From the NCBI RefSeq assembly GCF_947502415.1, contig NZ_CANMZV010000005.1:62001-126000 (forward strand): a stretch of 64,000 bases of DNA. Direction: 5' to 3'. Both the position numbers and the translations under genes were made by a program. Each line of letters begins with the position of its first letter. The first letter of the stretch is position 1. The stretch is from an uncultured Photobacterium sp. GTDB taxonomy: Bacteria > Pseudomonadota > Gammaproteobacteria > Enterobacterales > Vibrionaceae. The notes beneath the pieces are model-generated. The model worked only from the letters and a program-made list of their open reading frames with translations, had not been told where the DNA came from and did not search any database. Shown here in pieces: positions 1-9,896 of this stretch.

Positions 1-405
1 CCAGAAATGATCATTGACTGTGCAACGTTGACCGGCTCGGCTAAGAATGCGTTGGGTAATGACTACCATGCCCTGTTTAGTTTTGATCATGATCTGGCGC
101 AGAAAGCACTGATGGCGGCAAGCGAAGAGCATGAGGGCCTGTGGCCGCTACCGTTGGCTGAACATCACCGCGCGATGATGCCTTCTAACTTTGCTGATTT
201 ATCAAATATTTCCCAGGGTGAGTTCTTACCTGGCGCGAGTACGGCTGCGGCCTTCTTGTCTTACTTTGTTGATGATTACAAGGCCGGGTGGATGCACATT
301 GATGCCAGCGGGACATACCGTAAGTCGGCCAATGATAAATGGGGCGCCGGCGCAACGGGTATGGGGGTACGAACCCTAGCCAATATTTTATGTGATGAAG
401 AATAA
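1..405 (+). CDS. pepB: Peptidase B (M17 aminopeptidase), C-terminal part only
   Basis: The reading frame is open from the first base of the window, so this is the 3' end of a gene that begins outside it. The visible 134 residues match the C-terminal third of enterobacterial PepB: the [13 protein letters not shown] core, [20 protein letters not shown], the [10 protein letters not shown] segment and the end [13 protein letters not shown]. PepB is a cytosolic, manganese-type leucyl aminopeptidase of family M17. The metal-binding NTDAEGR motif lies upstream of the window and cannot be checked. In related genomes pepB closes the isc iron-sulfur cluster, which may lie just to the left. A second, complete pepB-like gene follows after 90 bases. 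This copy is the closer of the two to E. coli PepB and is probably the orthologue. Confidence 0.93.
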   Translation, partial: PEMIIDCATLTGSAKNALGNDYHALFSFDHDLAQKALMAASEEHEGLWPLPLAEHHRAMMPSNFADLSNISQGEFLPGASTAAAFLSYFVDDYKAGWMHIDASGTYRKSANDKWGAGATGMGVRTLANILCDEE

Positions 406-437
406 ACGACAACCATTGCATGCTTGATTAATACCGG

Positions 438-468
438 ATCACCGTCGCAGAGCCAGCGGCGGTGATTT
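438..468 (+). terminator. Inverted repeat between the two pepB genes
   Basis: ATCACCGtCGC and GCGgCGGTGAT pair around a 7-base loop, followed by TTT only. It may be a weak terminator or an mRNA-stabilising hairpin after the first pepB. Confidence 0.45.
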
Positions 469-495
469 GTTACTGGAAAATGAAAAAGGGTGTTC

Positions 496-1773
496 ATGTT
501 AAGGATTACATTATCAGCGGAGCCTTGTGCAGGGGCATGGGGTGAAAATGCATTGCTGTCCTATCGGGAAGATGGCGCAGCGATCCACTTTCAGGGAGAG
601 TATCCGCTGCGTCGAATTCAGCAGGCGGCTCGTCGCTTGCAATCGCAGGGCGCTGAGCAGGTTAGCCTAGAAGGAAATGACTGGAATTATGAGCGTCAAT
701 GGGCGTTCTATTGCGGTTTTGCGGCCTCTATGAACCCGGTGGAGCTTGAATGGGCGCCGATTGATGAAGATGAAGTGGAATTGCTCAGTGCTCGTCGTCG
801 CAGTACTGACTGGGTACGACGCGTGGTTAATGCGACTCCGGAAGAAATGTATCCGGAAAAATTAGCCAATGAGGCAATAGAGTTTTTAGCCGTTATTGCC
901 GGCGATCATATTAGTCATGAGCTGCTAGTCGGCGATCAACTTTTAGAGCATGGTTGGGTAGGCACGCACAGTGTCGGTCGTGCCAGCAGCCGTAAGCCGG
1001 TGATGCTGACATTGGATTATAATCCGACAGGTGATGCTGATGCGCCCGTTGCTGCTTGTCTGGTTGGTAAGGGGATAACTTTTGATTCAGGTGGTTATAG
1101 CCTCAAATCCAGTGCCGGTATGGTAACCATGAAGTGTGACATGGGCGGAGCTGCTACAGTGACGGCGGCGCTGGGCTATGCGATTGAGCAAGGTTTACGC
1201 CAACGTGTGACGTTGATCTTATGTTGCGCAGAAAATATGGTGGCTGGTAACGCCTATAAGCTAGGTGATGTGCTAACGTACAAGAATGGAGCGACAGTCG
1301 AAGTGGTCAATACGGACGCAGAGGGGCGTCTGGTGCTGGCCGATGGCTTGATTGCTGCCAGTGAGACCAAGGCTCCGCTGATTATCGATGCAGCGACTCT
1401 GACTGGAGCGGCGATGATGGCCCTAGGAACGGAATACAATGCATTGTTCAGTCTTGATAAGTCACTGTTGCTGAAAGCGCAGGAGTTGTCCGAGTTGGTC
1501 CATGAGCCAGCCTGGCCGTTACCACTGGAAAAATGGCATCAGGGAAACTGTCCTTCCTATTACGCAGATACGGCTAATAGCCGGGCGCAGAAGGGCGGTG
1601 GAATGGGGGGAGCCTCGAATGCTGCGGCATTTTTGTCCCGTTTCGTTGATGTTGAAGTGAGCAGCTGGATTCATTTTGATTTGGCGGCTTGTTTTCAGGA
1701 TAGTGCTGATAGCCGCTGGGCAGCAGGAGCGACAGGCCAGGGGGTGGCCAATATCGCAGCCTTGCTGTTGTAG
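496..1773 (+). CDS. Peptidase B-like M17 aminopeptidase, second tandem copy
   Basis: A complete 425-residue M17 aminopeptidase, the same size as E. coli PepB (427). It should remove N-terminal residues from peptides in the cytosol using a two-metal centre. All expected residues are present: K192, D197, D215, D274 and E276 for metals, with K204 and R278 of the SLK and NTDAEGRL motifs for catalysis. The ATG at 496 is preferred over GTG 490 because AAAGGG sits 5 bases upstream. The N-terminal 160 residues form the less conserved hexamer-packing domain. Compared with the preceding pepB remnant the C-terminus is clearly diverged (for example GGGMGGASNAAAF in place of [12 protein letters not shown]), so this is an old paralogue and not a recent duplication. 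Substrate preference cannot be read from the sequence. Confidence 0.9.
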   Translation: MLRITLSAEPCAGAWGENALLSYREDGAAIHFQGEYPLRRIQQAARRLQSQGAEQVSLEGNDWNYERQWAFYCGFAASMNPVELEWAPIDEDEVELLSARRRSTDWVRRVVNATPEEMYPEKLANEAIEFLAVIAGDHISHELLVGDQLLEHGWVGTHSVGRASSRKPVMLTLDYNPTGDADAPVAACLVGKGITFDSGGYSLKSSAGMVTMKCDMGGAATVTAALGYAIEQGLRQRVTLILCCAENMVAGNAYKLGDVLTYKNGATVEVVNTDAEGRLVLADGLIAASETKAPLIIDAATLTGAAMMALGTEYNALFSLDKSLLLKAQELSELVHEPAWPLPLEKWHQGNCPSYYADTANSRAQKGGGMGGASNAAAFLSRFVDVEVSSWIHFDLAACFQDSADSRWAAGATGQGVANIAALLL

Positions 1774-1783
1774 TTTGTGATAT

Positions 1784-1806
1784 CCGGCCGTTATCGGCCG
1801 GTTTAA
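1784..1806 (+). terminator. GC-rich hairpin after second pepB
   Basis: CCGGCCG-ttat-CGGCCGG is a perfect 7-bp stem followed by TTTAAATT. It lies between the peptidase gene and ndk and probably acts as an intrinsic terminator, though the T-run is poor. Confidence 0.55.
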
Positions 1807-1839
1807 ATTAGATAAGCGAATTCAAAAGGAAGAATAATA

Positions 1840-2268
1840 ATGACAATTGAAAGAACTTTCTCAATCGTTAAGCCTGATGCAGTAAATCGTAATCTGATTG
1901 GTGCTATTTACCAGCGTTTCGAAAATGCCGGCCTGAAGATTGTTGCGGCGAAGATGGTGAACATGAATACCGAAAAGGCACAGGGATTTTATGCCGAGCA
2001 TGAGGGAAAGCCGTTTTTTGGAGATTTAGTGGCATTTATGACGTCAGGCCCGGTTATGGTGCAGGTGCTGGAAGGGGAAAGTGCAATCAGCCGTTACCGC
2101 GAGCTGATGGGTAAAACTAATCCGGAAGATGCAGCTTGCGGTACCATACGCGCAGATTTTGCCTTGAGCCTGCGTCATAATTCGGTACATGGTTCAGACA
2201 GCTCGGAATCAGCGGCACGTGAAATTGCTTATTTCTTTGCCGATGATGAGATTTGTCCGCGTGATTAA
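1840..2268 (+). CDS. ndk: Nucleoside diphosphate kinase
   Basis: Encodes 142 residues (E. coli 143). Transfers the gamma phosphate of ATP to NDPs through a phosphohistidine, balancing nucleotide pools. The active-site histidine is H117 in the NSVHGSDS motif; the N-terminal [12 protein letters not shown] strand is also typical. A clear AAGGAAG ribosome-binding site precedes the ATG. It has its own terminator downstream, so it is likely a single-gene unit, in the usual pepB-ndk-rlmN order. Very secure. Confidence 0.98.
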   Translation: MTIERTFSIVKPDAVNRNLIGAIYQRFENAGLKIVAAKMVNMNTEKAQGFYAEHEGKPFFGDLVAFMTSGPVMVQVLEGESAISRYRELMGKTNPEDAACGTIRADFALSLRHNSVHGSDSSESAAREIAYFFADDEICPRD

Positions 2269-2303
2269 GTGGTTGGCTAAAGTTTAAACAAAACAGATGA
2301 TTG

Positions 2304-2336
2304 ACGGGAAGCCTTTGGCTTCCCGTTTTGTTTTTC
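2304..2336 (+). terminator. Intrinsic terminator of ndk
   Basis: ACGGGAAGCC-ttt-GGCTTCCCGT, a perfect 10-bp stem followed by a T-rich tail (TTTGTTTTT). Confidence 0.9.
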
Positions 2337-2502
2337 ATTGCCTTAAATACCTAACTGCTAATATATCCTTATGGGTTACAAGTGGAAACTCAGTGGTAAA
2401 GGCTGTACAATTTCGCGCCTTGAATTGTCCTGTTACAAGCAACCCCCCTACTTAAGGTTGCCAAGGCGCAGAATCAGTCATTTTTTAGTGAGGCAACAAC
2501 CG

Positions 2503-3627
2503 ATGACAACAGTCAAAACTAATCTGCTGGATTTCGATCGCAAAGGTCTGCGTAAGTATTTCGCTGAAGAGCTTGGTGAAAAAGCATTCCGTGCCGATCA
2601 AATAATGAAGTGGATTTATCATTTCGGTTGTGATGATTTCGATCAAATGACCAACATCAACAAGAAGTTGCGCGAAAAACTTAAGCAAGTTGCTGAAATT
2701 CGTGCGCCTTACGTGTCTGAAGCCCAGCATTCCAGTGATGGTACGATTAAGTGGGCGATGCGTGTTGGTGATCAGGATGTAGAAACGGTTTATATCCCGG
2801 ATGAAGATCGCGCAACTTTGTGTGTGTCTTCCCAGGTTGGTTGTGCCTTGGAGTGTAAGTTCTGCTCGACGGCACAGCAGGGCTTTAACCGTAACTTGCG
2901 TGTATCGGAAATTATTGGTCAGGTTTGGCGTGCAGCCAAAGAGATTGGTGTCGAGAAAGAGACGGGTCGCCGCCCGATCACCAACGTGGTGATGATGGGC
3001 ATGGGTGAGCCGTTGCTGAACATGAAAAACCTGATCCCTGCACTGGAAATTATGCTGGATGATCTGGGTTTTGGCCTGTCTAAGCGCCGTGTAACTGTTT
3101 CAACTTCTGGTGTTGTTTCTGGTTTGGATCAGATGACTGATAATATTGACGTTGCACTGGCTATTTCACTGCATGCGCCAACTGATGAGCTTCGTTCTGA
3201 GATCATGCCAATCAATGATCGCTGGAACATCGATACATTCCTTGAGTCGGTTCGTCGTTATATCGCTTCGTCAAATGCAAATCGTGGTCGAGTGACGGTT
3301 GAGTATGTACTGCTGGATCATGTCAATGACGATATGGATCATGCACGCCAGCTGGCTGAGACGCTGAAAGATACTCCAGCGAAGGTTAACTTGATCCCGT
3401 TCAATCCATACCCGGGTTCGCCGTACAAAAAGCCAAGTAACTCGCGTGTTGATCGCTTCATGAAGACGCTGATGGAGTATGATTTTACTGTAACGCTACG
3501 TAAGACCCGTGGCGACGATATCGATGCGGCCTGTGGTCAGTTGGTCGGTGATGTGATTGACCGCACGAAACGAACACAAGCTAAGCGTGAAAATGCAGAA
3601 CAAATTCCAGTAAAAGCTGTCTCATAA
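2503..3627 (+). CDS. rlmN: Dual 23S rRNA/tRNA adenine-C2 methyltransferase RlmN
   Basis: A 374-residue radical-SAM enzyme that methylates A2503 of 23S rRNA and A37 of some tRNAs. The [4Fe-4S] cysteines are C114, C118 and C121 (CALECKFC), followed by STAQQGFNR; the C-terminal cysteine C344 in DAACGQL is the methyl-carrying partner. The frame is open upstream to 2371, but conservation begins at [12 protein letters not shown] and the ATG at 2503 follows GTGAGG, so 2503 is chosen. It starts the rlmN-pilF-rodZ-ispG run. Family membership is certain; the start is likely. Confidence 0.97.
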   Translation: MTTVKTNLLDFDRKGLRKYFAEELGEKAFRADQIMKWIYHFGCDDFDQMTNINKKLREKLKQVAEIRAPYVSEAQHSSDGTIKWAMRVGDQDVETVYIPDEDRATLCVSSQVGCALECKFCSTAQQGFNRNLRVSEIIGQVWRAAKEIGVEKETGRRPITNVVMMGMGEPLLNMKNLIPALEIMLDDLGFGLSKRRVTVSTSGVVSGLDQMTDNIDVALAISLHAPTDELRSEIMPINDRWNIDTFLESVRRYIASSNANRGRVTVEYVLLDHVNDDMDHARQLAETLKDTPAKVNLIPFNPYPGSPYKKPSNSRVDRFMKTLMEYDFTVTLRKTRGDDIDAACGQLVGDVIDRTKRTQAKRENAEQIPVKAVS

Positions 3628-3694
3628 CAGTGGGATAACCTAACTAGGGTAACTTGTCACCAGTTATTTAATCGTGCATGGATGTGGGGTAAGT

Positions 3695-4450
3695 ATGGTG
3701 CGGTGGACGGTGTACCCATTATTGTGTAGCTTATTGATTGGTTGTGTAACTGTTGATGAAGCGGGCAATAAAAAAGAATTTGATAATATTGAAGCTTCTG
3801 AGGCCAGGATTTCTCTTGGCCTTAATTACCTAGAATCCGGGCAATGGCAGCGAGCCCGTGATAACCTAGAGCTAGCGCTCAAGTACGCGCCGGATTATTA
3901 TCGTGCACAGAACGCGATGGCGTATTATTATCAACGGGTTGATGAACCAAAACAGGCTGAAGCCATGTACAAGCAGGCTTTGCGTGATTCGCCAAAAAAT
4001 GGCGATGTTCGGAATAACTATGGTGTATTCTTGTGTAGGCAGGAGCGCTACAATGAAGCCATCGCCTCCTTCGAGAAAGCCATAAAGCAACCCTATTATT
4101 ACCTGACTTCGGCCAGTTATGAAAATGCCGGGCTTTGTAGCCTGAAAAGTGGTGATACGGAGAAAGCACTGGGATATTTTGAGAAAGCCTTGGCCTATGA
4201 CCCTTACCGGCCGAAATCAATGTTACAGTTGGCGCAGCTGGAAATCGATTCTCAGAACTTGAAAGATGCGCGCGTCATGCTATCTAAGTTTAATAAGCGT
4301 TACGGATATAAGGCTGATAGCCTTTGGCTGCTTATCCGACTTGAAAATCAAGCCGGACGTCCTACACAGGTTGAGAAGTATGCAGCCCTGTTAAAGGAGC
4401 AGTTTCCGGAATCGCAGCTATATAAAAAATATCTAGCCAATGAATACTGA
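3695..4450 (+). CDS. pilF: Type IV pilus biogenesis lipoprotein PilF/PilW
   Basis: A 251-residue lipoprotein. The signal peptide ends with the lipobox LLIGC near residue 17, and the mature part is built of TPR units (repeated patterns such as NLELALKYAPDYYRAQNAMAYYY and ALGYFEKALAYDP). PilF/PilW pilotins carry the PilQ secretin to the outer membrane for type IV pili. The ATG at 3695 has GGGGTAAG just upstream and gives a normal signal peptide; a GTG at 3674 would add seven residues. Its last 11 bases overlap rodZ, implying translational coupling. This rlmN-pilF-rodZ-ispG order is conserved in gammaproteobacteria. Confidence 0.92.
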   Translation: MVRWTVYPLLCSLLIGCVTVDEAGNKKEFDNIEASEARISLGLNYLESGQWQRARDNLELALKYAPDYYRAQNAMAYYYQRVDEPKQAEAMYKQALRDSPKNGDVRNNYGVFLCRQERYNEAIASFEKAIKQPYYYLTSASYENAGLCSLKSGDTEKALGYFEKALAYDPYRPKSMLQLAQLEIDSQNLKDARVMLSKFNKRYGYKADSLWLLIRLENQAGRPTQVEKYAALLKEQFPESQLYKKYLANEY

Positions 4451-5417
4451 ACAGAACGAAGAGCGATCAACAGAAGAAGTCATTCGTCCGGGGGATATGC
4501 TTCGCCAGGCACGTGAAGAGCTTGGTTATTCACAAAAGGATATTGCCAGCCGTTTGAGGCTCCGCCTCACGGTGATAAATGACATCGAAGAAAATAAATT
4601 CGAAGAAGCACAACTGGCCACGTTTACACGTGGCTATGTGCGTTCATATGCCAAATTTGTCGGCCTGGATGCAGCCGTTGTACTGGCGAAGCTGGATCTG
4701 CTGGGTCAGGCCCAGCCCCAGGCACAAGAGATGCAGAGCTTTTCGCGCCGCACTAAGCGTGAGGCTCATGATAGCCGGATTATGAGCCTGACTTGGGTTC
4801 TGGCGATAATCTTTGTAGGCCTGACTGGTGTCTGGTGGTGGCAAAGCCTGCAAATGGAGCCGGAGACTGATTCACTTACAACCGGTGAGCAGCAGATTCA
4901 ACCATTGGATGAGTCGCTGGCAGGTACTGACGACAGCGAGTTAACTGCGGCTGATATTAGCGCAGCTGCGGAGGGATCGGTTTCGATTGCTGAAGAGTCG
5001 ACAGAAGGCTCTGTAGAGCCGAAACTACCTGTACCGGAGTCAGCTGAATCGACTATCAACTTTGATAATAGTTTTAGCCGTTCACCTGAAGCAGAGCAAC
5101 CCGCGCTAGAGGTGACAGACAATACTGAAACTTTAGACCAACCAGCGGTGAGTGAGCCGGTGGTACCAGCAACGGTTGAGACAGCCCTACAGCTGACTTT
5201 CAGCGGAGATTGCTGGGTGGATATCCGCGATGCCAATGGTAAGCGATTGGAGTCCGGGATCAAAAAGCCTGGTGATGTGCTGAATTTAGATGGAGCGGCA
5301 CCGTTTAAAGTCGTGCTAGGTGCACCTGGTGTTGTTAAAATTAGCTATAAAGGTGAACCGGTTGATCTCAGCGGGTATCCGGTTGGTAAAGTAGCACGGT
5401 TGAAGCTGCCGCAGTAA
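4440..5417 (+). CDS. rodZ: Cytoskeletal shape protein RodZ
   Basis: A 325-residue bitopic membrane protein that ties MreB to the elongation machinery. Order of parts: N-terminal Xre-like helix-turn-helix at about residues 17-80 ([22 protein letters not shown]), basic juxtamembrane stretch, single membrane helix near 114-134 ([20 protein letters not shown]), acidic Ser/Thr/Glu-rich periplasmic linker to about 255, and the C-terminal DUF4115 beta domain with [15 protein letters not shown]. It starts inside the end of pilF and is followed 14 bases later by ispG, so it lies in one transcript with them. Confidence 0.95.
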   Translation: MNTEQNEERSTEEVIRPGDMLRQAREELGYSQKDIASRLRLRLTVINDIEENKFEEAQLATFTRGYVRSYAKFVGLDAAVVLAKLDLLGQAQPQAQEMQSFSRRTKREAHDSRIMSLTWVLAIIFVGLTGVWWWQSLQMEPETDSLTTGEQQIQPLDESLAGTDDSELTAADISAAAEGSVSIAEESTEGSVEPKLPVPESAESTINFDNSFSRSPEAEQPALEVTDNTETLDQPAVSEPVVPATVETALQLTFSGDCWVDIRDANGKRLESGIKKPGDVLNLDGAAPFKVVLGAPGVVKISYKGEPVDLSGYPVGKVARLKLPQ

Positions 5418-5431
5418 ACAGAGAAAGTGTA

Positions 5432-6547
5432 ATGCATAACGAGTCTCCAATTAAACGTCGCCAGTCTACACGTATCTATGTCGGTAATGTACCGATTGGT
5501 GATGGCGCGCCGATTGCTGTTCAGTCGATGACCAATACGCGTACGACTGATGTCGAAGCGACTGTTGCGCAGATTAAATCATTGGAAAATGTTGGAGCTG
5601 ATATCGTTCGTGTATCGGTACCGACAATGGATGCTGCCGAAGCATTCAAGCAAATCAAGCAGCAGGTGAGTGTACCGCTGGTGGCGGATATTCACTTTGA
5701 CTACCGTATCGCACTGAAAGTGGCCGAGTACGGTGTTGACTGTCTGCGTATCAACCCGGGCAATATTGGGCGTGAAGATCGTATTCGTGCCGTTGTTGAT
5801 TGTGCCCGCGACAAAAACATTCCAATTCGTATTGGTGTGAACGGCGGATCGCTGGAGAAAGATATCCAGCAGAAATATGGTGAGCCAACGCCGGACGCTC
5901 TGGTTGAATCGGCTATGCGTCATGTCGATATTCTGGATCGTATGAATTTTGACCAGTTCAAGGTGAGCGTGAAGGCTTCTGATGTGTTCCTGGCGGTAGA
6001 TTCTTATCGTAAGCTGGCTCAACAGATCAAACAGCCGCTACATTTGGGTATTACTGAAGCGGGCGGAGCCCGTGCCGGTGCGGTGAAATCAGCCGTTGGC
6101 CTTGGTATGCTACTGGCTGAAGGTATCGGTGATACTTTGCGTGTTTCATTGGCGGCAGATCCGATTGAAGAGATCAAAGTGGGTTTTGATATCCTGAAAT
6201 CTCTGCGTATCCGCTCCCGTGGTATCAACTTCATTGCTTGCCCAACTTGTTCACGTCAGGAGTTTGATGTGATTGGTACAGTCAATGAGCTGGAGCAGCG
6301 TCTGGAAGATATTACGATCCCTATGGATGTTTCTGTGATTGGTTGTGTGGTTAACGGCCCGGGTGAAGCAGAAGTATCTCATCTTGGTATAGCTGGCGGT
6401 AATCGTAAAAGTGCTTTTTATGAAGACGGTGTTCGTCAGAAAGAGCGCTTCGACAACGATAACGTGATCGAGCAGCTAGAAACCAAAATCCGTGCAAAAG
6501 CATCAATGCTGGATGCCAATAACCGCATTGATGTAACGGAAAAATAG
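5432..6547 (+). CDS. ispG: 4-hydroxy-3-methylbut-2-en-1-yl diphosphate synthase
   Basis: A 371-residue MEP-pathway enzyme (E. coli 372) that reductively converts MEcPP to HMBPP using a [4Fe-4S] cluster. Cluster ligands are C270 and C273 ([10 protein letters not shown]) and C305 ([11 protein letters not shown]), at the same numbers as in E. coli. The N-terminal TIM-barrel core is intact. It follows rodZ closely and shares the isoprenoid pathway with dxs and ispA further along the window. Confidence 0.98.
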   Translation: MHNESPIKRRQSTRIYVGNVPIGDGAPIAVQSMTNTRTTDVEATVAQIKSLENVGADIVRVSVPTMDAAEAFKQIKQQVSVPLVADIHFDYRIALKVAEYGVDCLRINPGNIGREDRIRAVVDCARDKNIPIRIGVNGGSLEKDIQQKYGEPTPDALVESAMRHVDILDRMNFDQFKVSVKASDVFLAVDSYRKLAQQIKQPLHLGITEAGGARAGAVKSAVGLGMLLAEGIGDTLRVSLAADPIEEIKVGFDILKSLRIRSRGINFIACPTCSRQEFDVIGTVNELEQRLEDITIPMDVSVIGCVVNGPGEAEVSHLGIAGGNRKSAFYEDGVRQKERFDNDNVIEQLETKIRAKASMLDANNRIDVTEK

Positions 6548-6563
6548 CGAAATATTCTGAATC

Positions 6564-6585
6564 ACGCCCTGAAAATTGGGGCGCG
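6564..6585 (+). other. Hairpin in ispG-hisS gap
   Basis: CGCCC-tgaaaattg-GGGCG forms a short stem 17 bases after the ispG stop. No T-run follows, so it is not a standard terminator; it could stabilise the ispG transcript end. Confidence 0.35.
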
Positions 6586-6650
6586 GTTCACTATTTCCTT
6601 TATAACCTATATATTCGACTCAATTCCCCCATCGGTTAACGAGAACAAAC

Positions 6651-7919
6651 GTGGCGAAACAAATTCAAGCAATTCGAGGCATGAACGACTGCCTACCATC
6701 GCAATCTCCTCTTTGGCAAAAAGTGGAAGGTACCATTAAACAAGTAGTTAGCGCTTACGGCTACAGTGAAGTCCGTATGCCGATCGTCGAGTCGACGCAT
6801 TTGTTTAGTCGTGCGATCGGTGAAGTGACGGATGTCGTTGAAAAGGAAATGTATACATTTGATGACCGTAACGGTGACAGCCTGACTTTGCGTCCGGAAG
6901 GTACGGCTGGCTGTGTGCGTGCTGGTATCCAGAACGGTCTTCTTTACAACCAGGAGCAGCGCCTGTGGTATACCGGCCCTATGTTCCGTCACGAACGCCC
7001 TCAGAAAGGCCGTTACCGTCAGTTTCACCAGTTTGGTGTTGAAGTTTTTGGTCTGAATGGTCCGGATGTTGATGCTGAGTTGATCATGATGACTGCTCGT
7101 ATGTGGCGTAAGTTGGGAATCGATAAGCATGTACGCTTGGAGCTGAACTCTATCGGTTCACTGGAAGCACGCGCAAACTACCGTGAAGCGCTGATTGCCT
7201 TCTTAGAGCAGCATATCGATATTCTTGATGAAGATTGCAAGCGCCGTATGCACACCAACCCGCTTCGCGTTCTGGATACTAAAAATGCGGCAGTGCAAGA
7301 AATTTTGGTTGATGCACCTAAGTTGTCTGAGTACCTGGACGAAGAATCCAAGCAACATTTTGCCGGTTTATGTGAACTATTAGACGCTGCTGGTATCGAA
7401 TACCAGGTAAATGAACGTCTTGTGCGTGGTTTAGATTATTATAACCGTACTGTTTTTGAGTGGATTACTGAAAGCCTGGGTGCCCAGGGTACCGTGTGTG
7501 GCGGTGGCCGTTATGACGGTCTGGTTGAGCAGCTAGGTGGCAAGGCGACACCTGCAGTTGGTTTCGCAATGGGTCTTGAACGTTTAGTTCTGATGATGGA
7601 AACCCTGGAGCTGACAGAAGTACGTCGTCCGGTTGATGTTTACATGGTTACAGCCGGTGAAGGTACCATGATGGCCGGTATGAAGTTGGCAGAAAAACTT
7701 CGTGAAGAAGTTGCTGGCTTGCGCGTAATGAGCCACTTCGGTGGTGGTAACTTCAAGAAACAGTTTAAACGTGCCGACAACGTTGGCGCTGCAATTGCGC
7801 TAGTTCTTGGTGAAAATGAAATCGCTGAAAACACTGTGGTTGTAAAAGATCTACGTGGTGGTGAGCAAACTACCATGGCACAGGAAGACGTAGCAGCGAA
7901 GCTTGCAGAATTGATTTAA
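6651..7919 (+). CDS. hisS: Histidyl-tRNA synthetase
   Basis: A 422-residue class II aminoacyl-tRNA synthetase (E. coli 424) charging tRNA-His. The start is GTG at 6651, giving [16 protein letters not shown] as in E. coli. Class II motif 2 ([21 protein letters not shown]), the HisA motif ([14 protein letters not shown]) and the C-terminal anticodon-binding domain are all present. It is 13 bases from yfgM and begins the hisS-yfgM-bamB-der set conserved from Vibrio to E. coli. Confidence 0.98.
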   Translation: MAKQIQAIRGMNDCLPSQSPLWQKVEGTIKQVVSAYGYSEVRMPIVESTHLFSRAIGEVTDVVEKEMYTFDDRNGDSLTLRPEGTAGCVRAGIQNGLLYNQEQRLWYTGPMFRHERPQKGRYRQFHQFGVEVFGLNGPDVDAELIMMTARMWRKLGIDKHVRLELNSIGSLEARANYREALIAFLEQHIDILDEDCKRRMHTNPLRVLDTKNAAVQEILVDAPKLSEYLDEESKQHFAGLCELLDAAGIEYQVNERLVRGLDYYNRTVFEWITESLGAQGTVCGGGRYDGLVEQLGGKATPAVGFAMGLERLVLMMETLELTEVRRPVDVYMVTAGEGTMMAGMKLAEKLREEVAGLRVMSHFGGGNFKKQFKRADNVGAAIALVLGENEIAENTVVVKDLRGGEQTTMAQEDVAAKLAELI

Positions 7920-7932
7920 GAGAGGACAGGAC

Positions 7933-8544
7933 GTGGACGGCAACATCACAGAAGAGCAACAGGTTGAACAGATTAAAGCTTGGTGGAAAGAAAACGGTAA
8001 GGCCGTTGTTCTGGGCGCTGTGATTGGTCTGGGCAGTCTGTATGGCTGGCGTTATTACCAGTCGGAAGTACAGGCAGCCAAGGAGCAGGCATCTGATGCC
8101 TACACTCAGGTAATTAACAGCCTGGAAAGTGGCAACGTTGATGCAGTGGCTGATGTTCAGGCTTTCATTACTGCTCATGAAAGCAGCCAATATTCAGTAC
8201 TGGCAGCCCTTCAGCTGGCAAAAGTACAGGTGCAGGCCGGTGATCTGGATGCAGCTGTTGAGCAGCTGAGCTGGGCAATCGGTAATACCCAGGACGTTGC
8301 AATTCTACCTATTGCGCAGACACGCCTGGCGCGTATCTATGCTGAGCAGCAGAAGTTTGATGAAGCTCTGGCTGAACTGGATAAGGTGGCAGCTGAGAGT
8401 TGGCAGGCCAAGGTTGCTGAGCTGCGTGGTGATGTATTGTTGCAAAAAGGCGATAGTATTGCGGCACGTGAATCTTACGTGAAAGCTCAGCAGTTGGGCG
8501 CATCGCCTGCACTGCAGATCAAACTTGATGATCTGGCGCAGTAA
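7933..8544 (+). CDS. yfgM: YfgM-family membrane-anchored TPR protein (periplasmic ancillary SecYEG chaperone)
   Basis: A 203-residue inner-membrane protein with one N-terminal membrane helix (residues about 24-44, GKAVVLGAVIGLGSLYGWRY) and a periplasmic TPR-like domain. The family partners with PpiD at the Sec translocon and affects the Rcs response in E. coli. The start is GTG at 7933 after GAGAGGA. The short spacing to hisS and to bamB (12 bases) points to cotranscription. Confidence 0.93.
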   Translation: MDGNITEEQQVEQIKAWWKENGKAVVLGAVIGLGSLYGWRYYQSEVQAAKEQASDAYTQVINSLESGNVDAVADVQAFITAHESSQYSVLAALQLAKVQVQAGDLDAAVEQLSWAIGNTQDVAILPIAQTRLARIYAEQQKFDEALAELDKVAAESWQAKVAELRGDVLLQKGDSIAARESYVKAQQLGASPALQIKLDDLAQ

Positions 8545-8556
8545 AGGTTGATACGT

Positions 8557-9714
8557 ATGCAGAAGGTGTTAAAGCAGGCCGTATCCGTAGCACTGGCAGT
8601 CGGCATTTTAGCCGGCTGTGCAGGCGAAGAAGATACCATCCAGATGGCACCGCTGCCGAAGGTTGAGAGTTCTTTTGTTCCGGCAAAGAGTTGGTCCCAA
8701 AGTATTGGTGACGGCGTCGGGCACTATTTCTCCAAGCTTTCTCCGGCTGTGGGCTATGGAAAGATTTTTGCTGCTGATCGAAATGGTCTTGTTAAGGCGC
8801 TGGATCCGGAAAACGGTAAGGCGATCTGGGAGCAGGATCTGGAAGGCGAGGTTAGCGCTAAGCTGGCTGGTGGGATTTCACTGTCTTACGGCAAGGTGTT
8901 TATTGGTTCAGAAAATGCTGAAGTAATTGCTTTGGATGAAGAAACCGGTGAGGTTGCCTGGCGGACGAAAGTGGAAGGTGAAGTTCTTTCCAAGCCGTTA
9001 GTTGATGAAGGGCTGGTAGTAGTTAATACCAGCCGTGGAATCTTGCAGGCGCTAGATGCTGACAGTGGTGAGCCTAAGTGGCAGCTGAGCAGTGAAGTGC
9101 CGACGTTGACTCTACGTGGAGACAGCTCTCCGGTCTCGATTTCCGGTGGTATTTTCTGGGGACAGGCCAACGGCCGTCTCGCCGGCGCTCTGATGAATAA
9201 TGGTCAGATGCTATGGCAGCAGCCTATCGGTACGCCGAAAGGGGCAACAGAAATTGATCGGCTGGTTGATGTTGATGCTACACCGGTGATTGCCGGCGAG
9301 CGTTTGTATGCTATTAGTTATAACGGTAACCTGGTATCAATCGAGCTACGTACTGGTCAAGCAGCCTGGAAACGCAGTTATTCGTCGGCGTCAGACTTTG
9401 TGATTGACGGCAGTCAGCTATATTTGATCACAGATAAAGACCATGTGGTTGCGGTTGATATCCGTAGCGGTACTGAGCTCTGGCAGAATCGGAGTCTGGA
9501 ATACCGTCTGCTAAGCGCACCTTCTGTGCTGAACGGTTATGTGGTGGTTGGTGACAGTGAAGGTTACCTTCACTGGCTTGATTCGGCTACCGGTGATTTT
9601 GTAGCCCAGCAGGCAATAGATGATAGTGGCATTTCTATTTCTCCGCTGCCGCTAAACGACGGTTATCTGGTCGTGACACGTGATGGACGTATTAACAAAA
9701 TGCAAATGCCGTAA
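8557..9714 (+). CDS. bamB: Outer membrane assembly lipoprotein BamB
   Basis: A 385-residue lipoprotein of the BAM complex that inserts beta-barrel proteins into the outer membrane. Signal peptide with lipobox GILAGC; the mature protein is an eight-bladed PQQ-type propeller, seen as repeated blades such as GKVFIGSENAEVIALDEETG and DADSGEPKWQL. ATG 8557 is 9 bases after AAAGG; a TTG three codons earlier is less likely. It lies between yfgM and der as in relatives. Confidence 0.95.
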   Translation: MQKVLKQAVSVALAVGILAGCAGEEDTIQMAPLPKVESSFVPAKSWSQSIGDGVGHYFSKLSPAVGYGKIFAADRNGLVKALDPENGKAIWEQDLEGEVSAKLAGGISLSYGKVFIGSENAEVIALDEETGEVAWRTKVEGEVLSKPLVDEGLVVVNTSRGILQALDADSGEPKWQLSSEVPTLTLRGDSSPVSISGGIFWGQANGRLAGALMNNGQMLWQQPIGTPKGATEIDRLVDVDATPVIAGERLYAISYNGNLVSIELRTGQAAWKRSYSSASDFVIDGSQLYLITDKDHVVAVDIRSGTELWQNRSLEYRLLSAPSVLNGYVVVGDSEGYLHWLDSATGDFVAQQAIDDSGISISPLPLNDGYLVVTRDGRINKMQMP

Positions 9715-9750
9715 ATTGTCGGTATAATGCCCGCCGTATAAAATTTTGTC

Positions 9751-9788
9751 GGCTCCTGCTGTGTTATACAGTCAGGAGCCGTTATTGT
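9751..9788 (+). terminator. Hairpin between bamB and der
   Basis: GGCTCCTG and CAGGAGCC form an 8-bp stem with an inner CTGT/ACAG pairing, followed by GTTATTGTT. A plausible weak terminator or attenuator separating der from the upstream genes. Confidence 0.5.
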
Positions 9789-9896
9789 TATATCCATTCC
9801 TTATATTATTGTCGGATGAAGGGAGCAAAATGGCTGCTGGAGGCAAGAATGAATGGAAGAGTATGTCATTAAGACTATGAAAAGTAAGAGGTAGTT

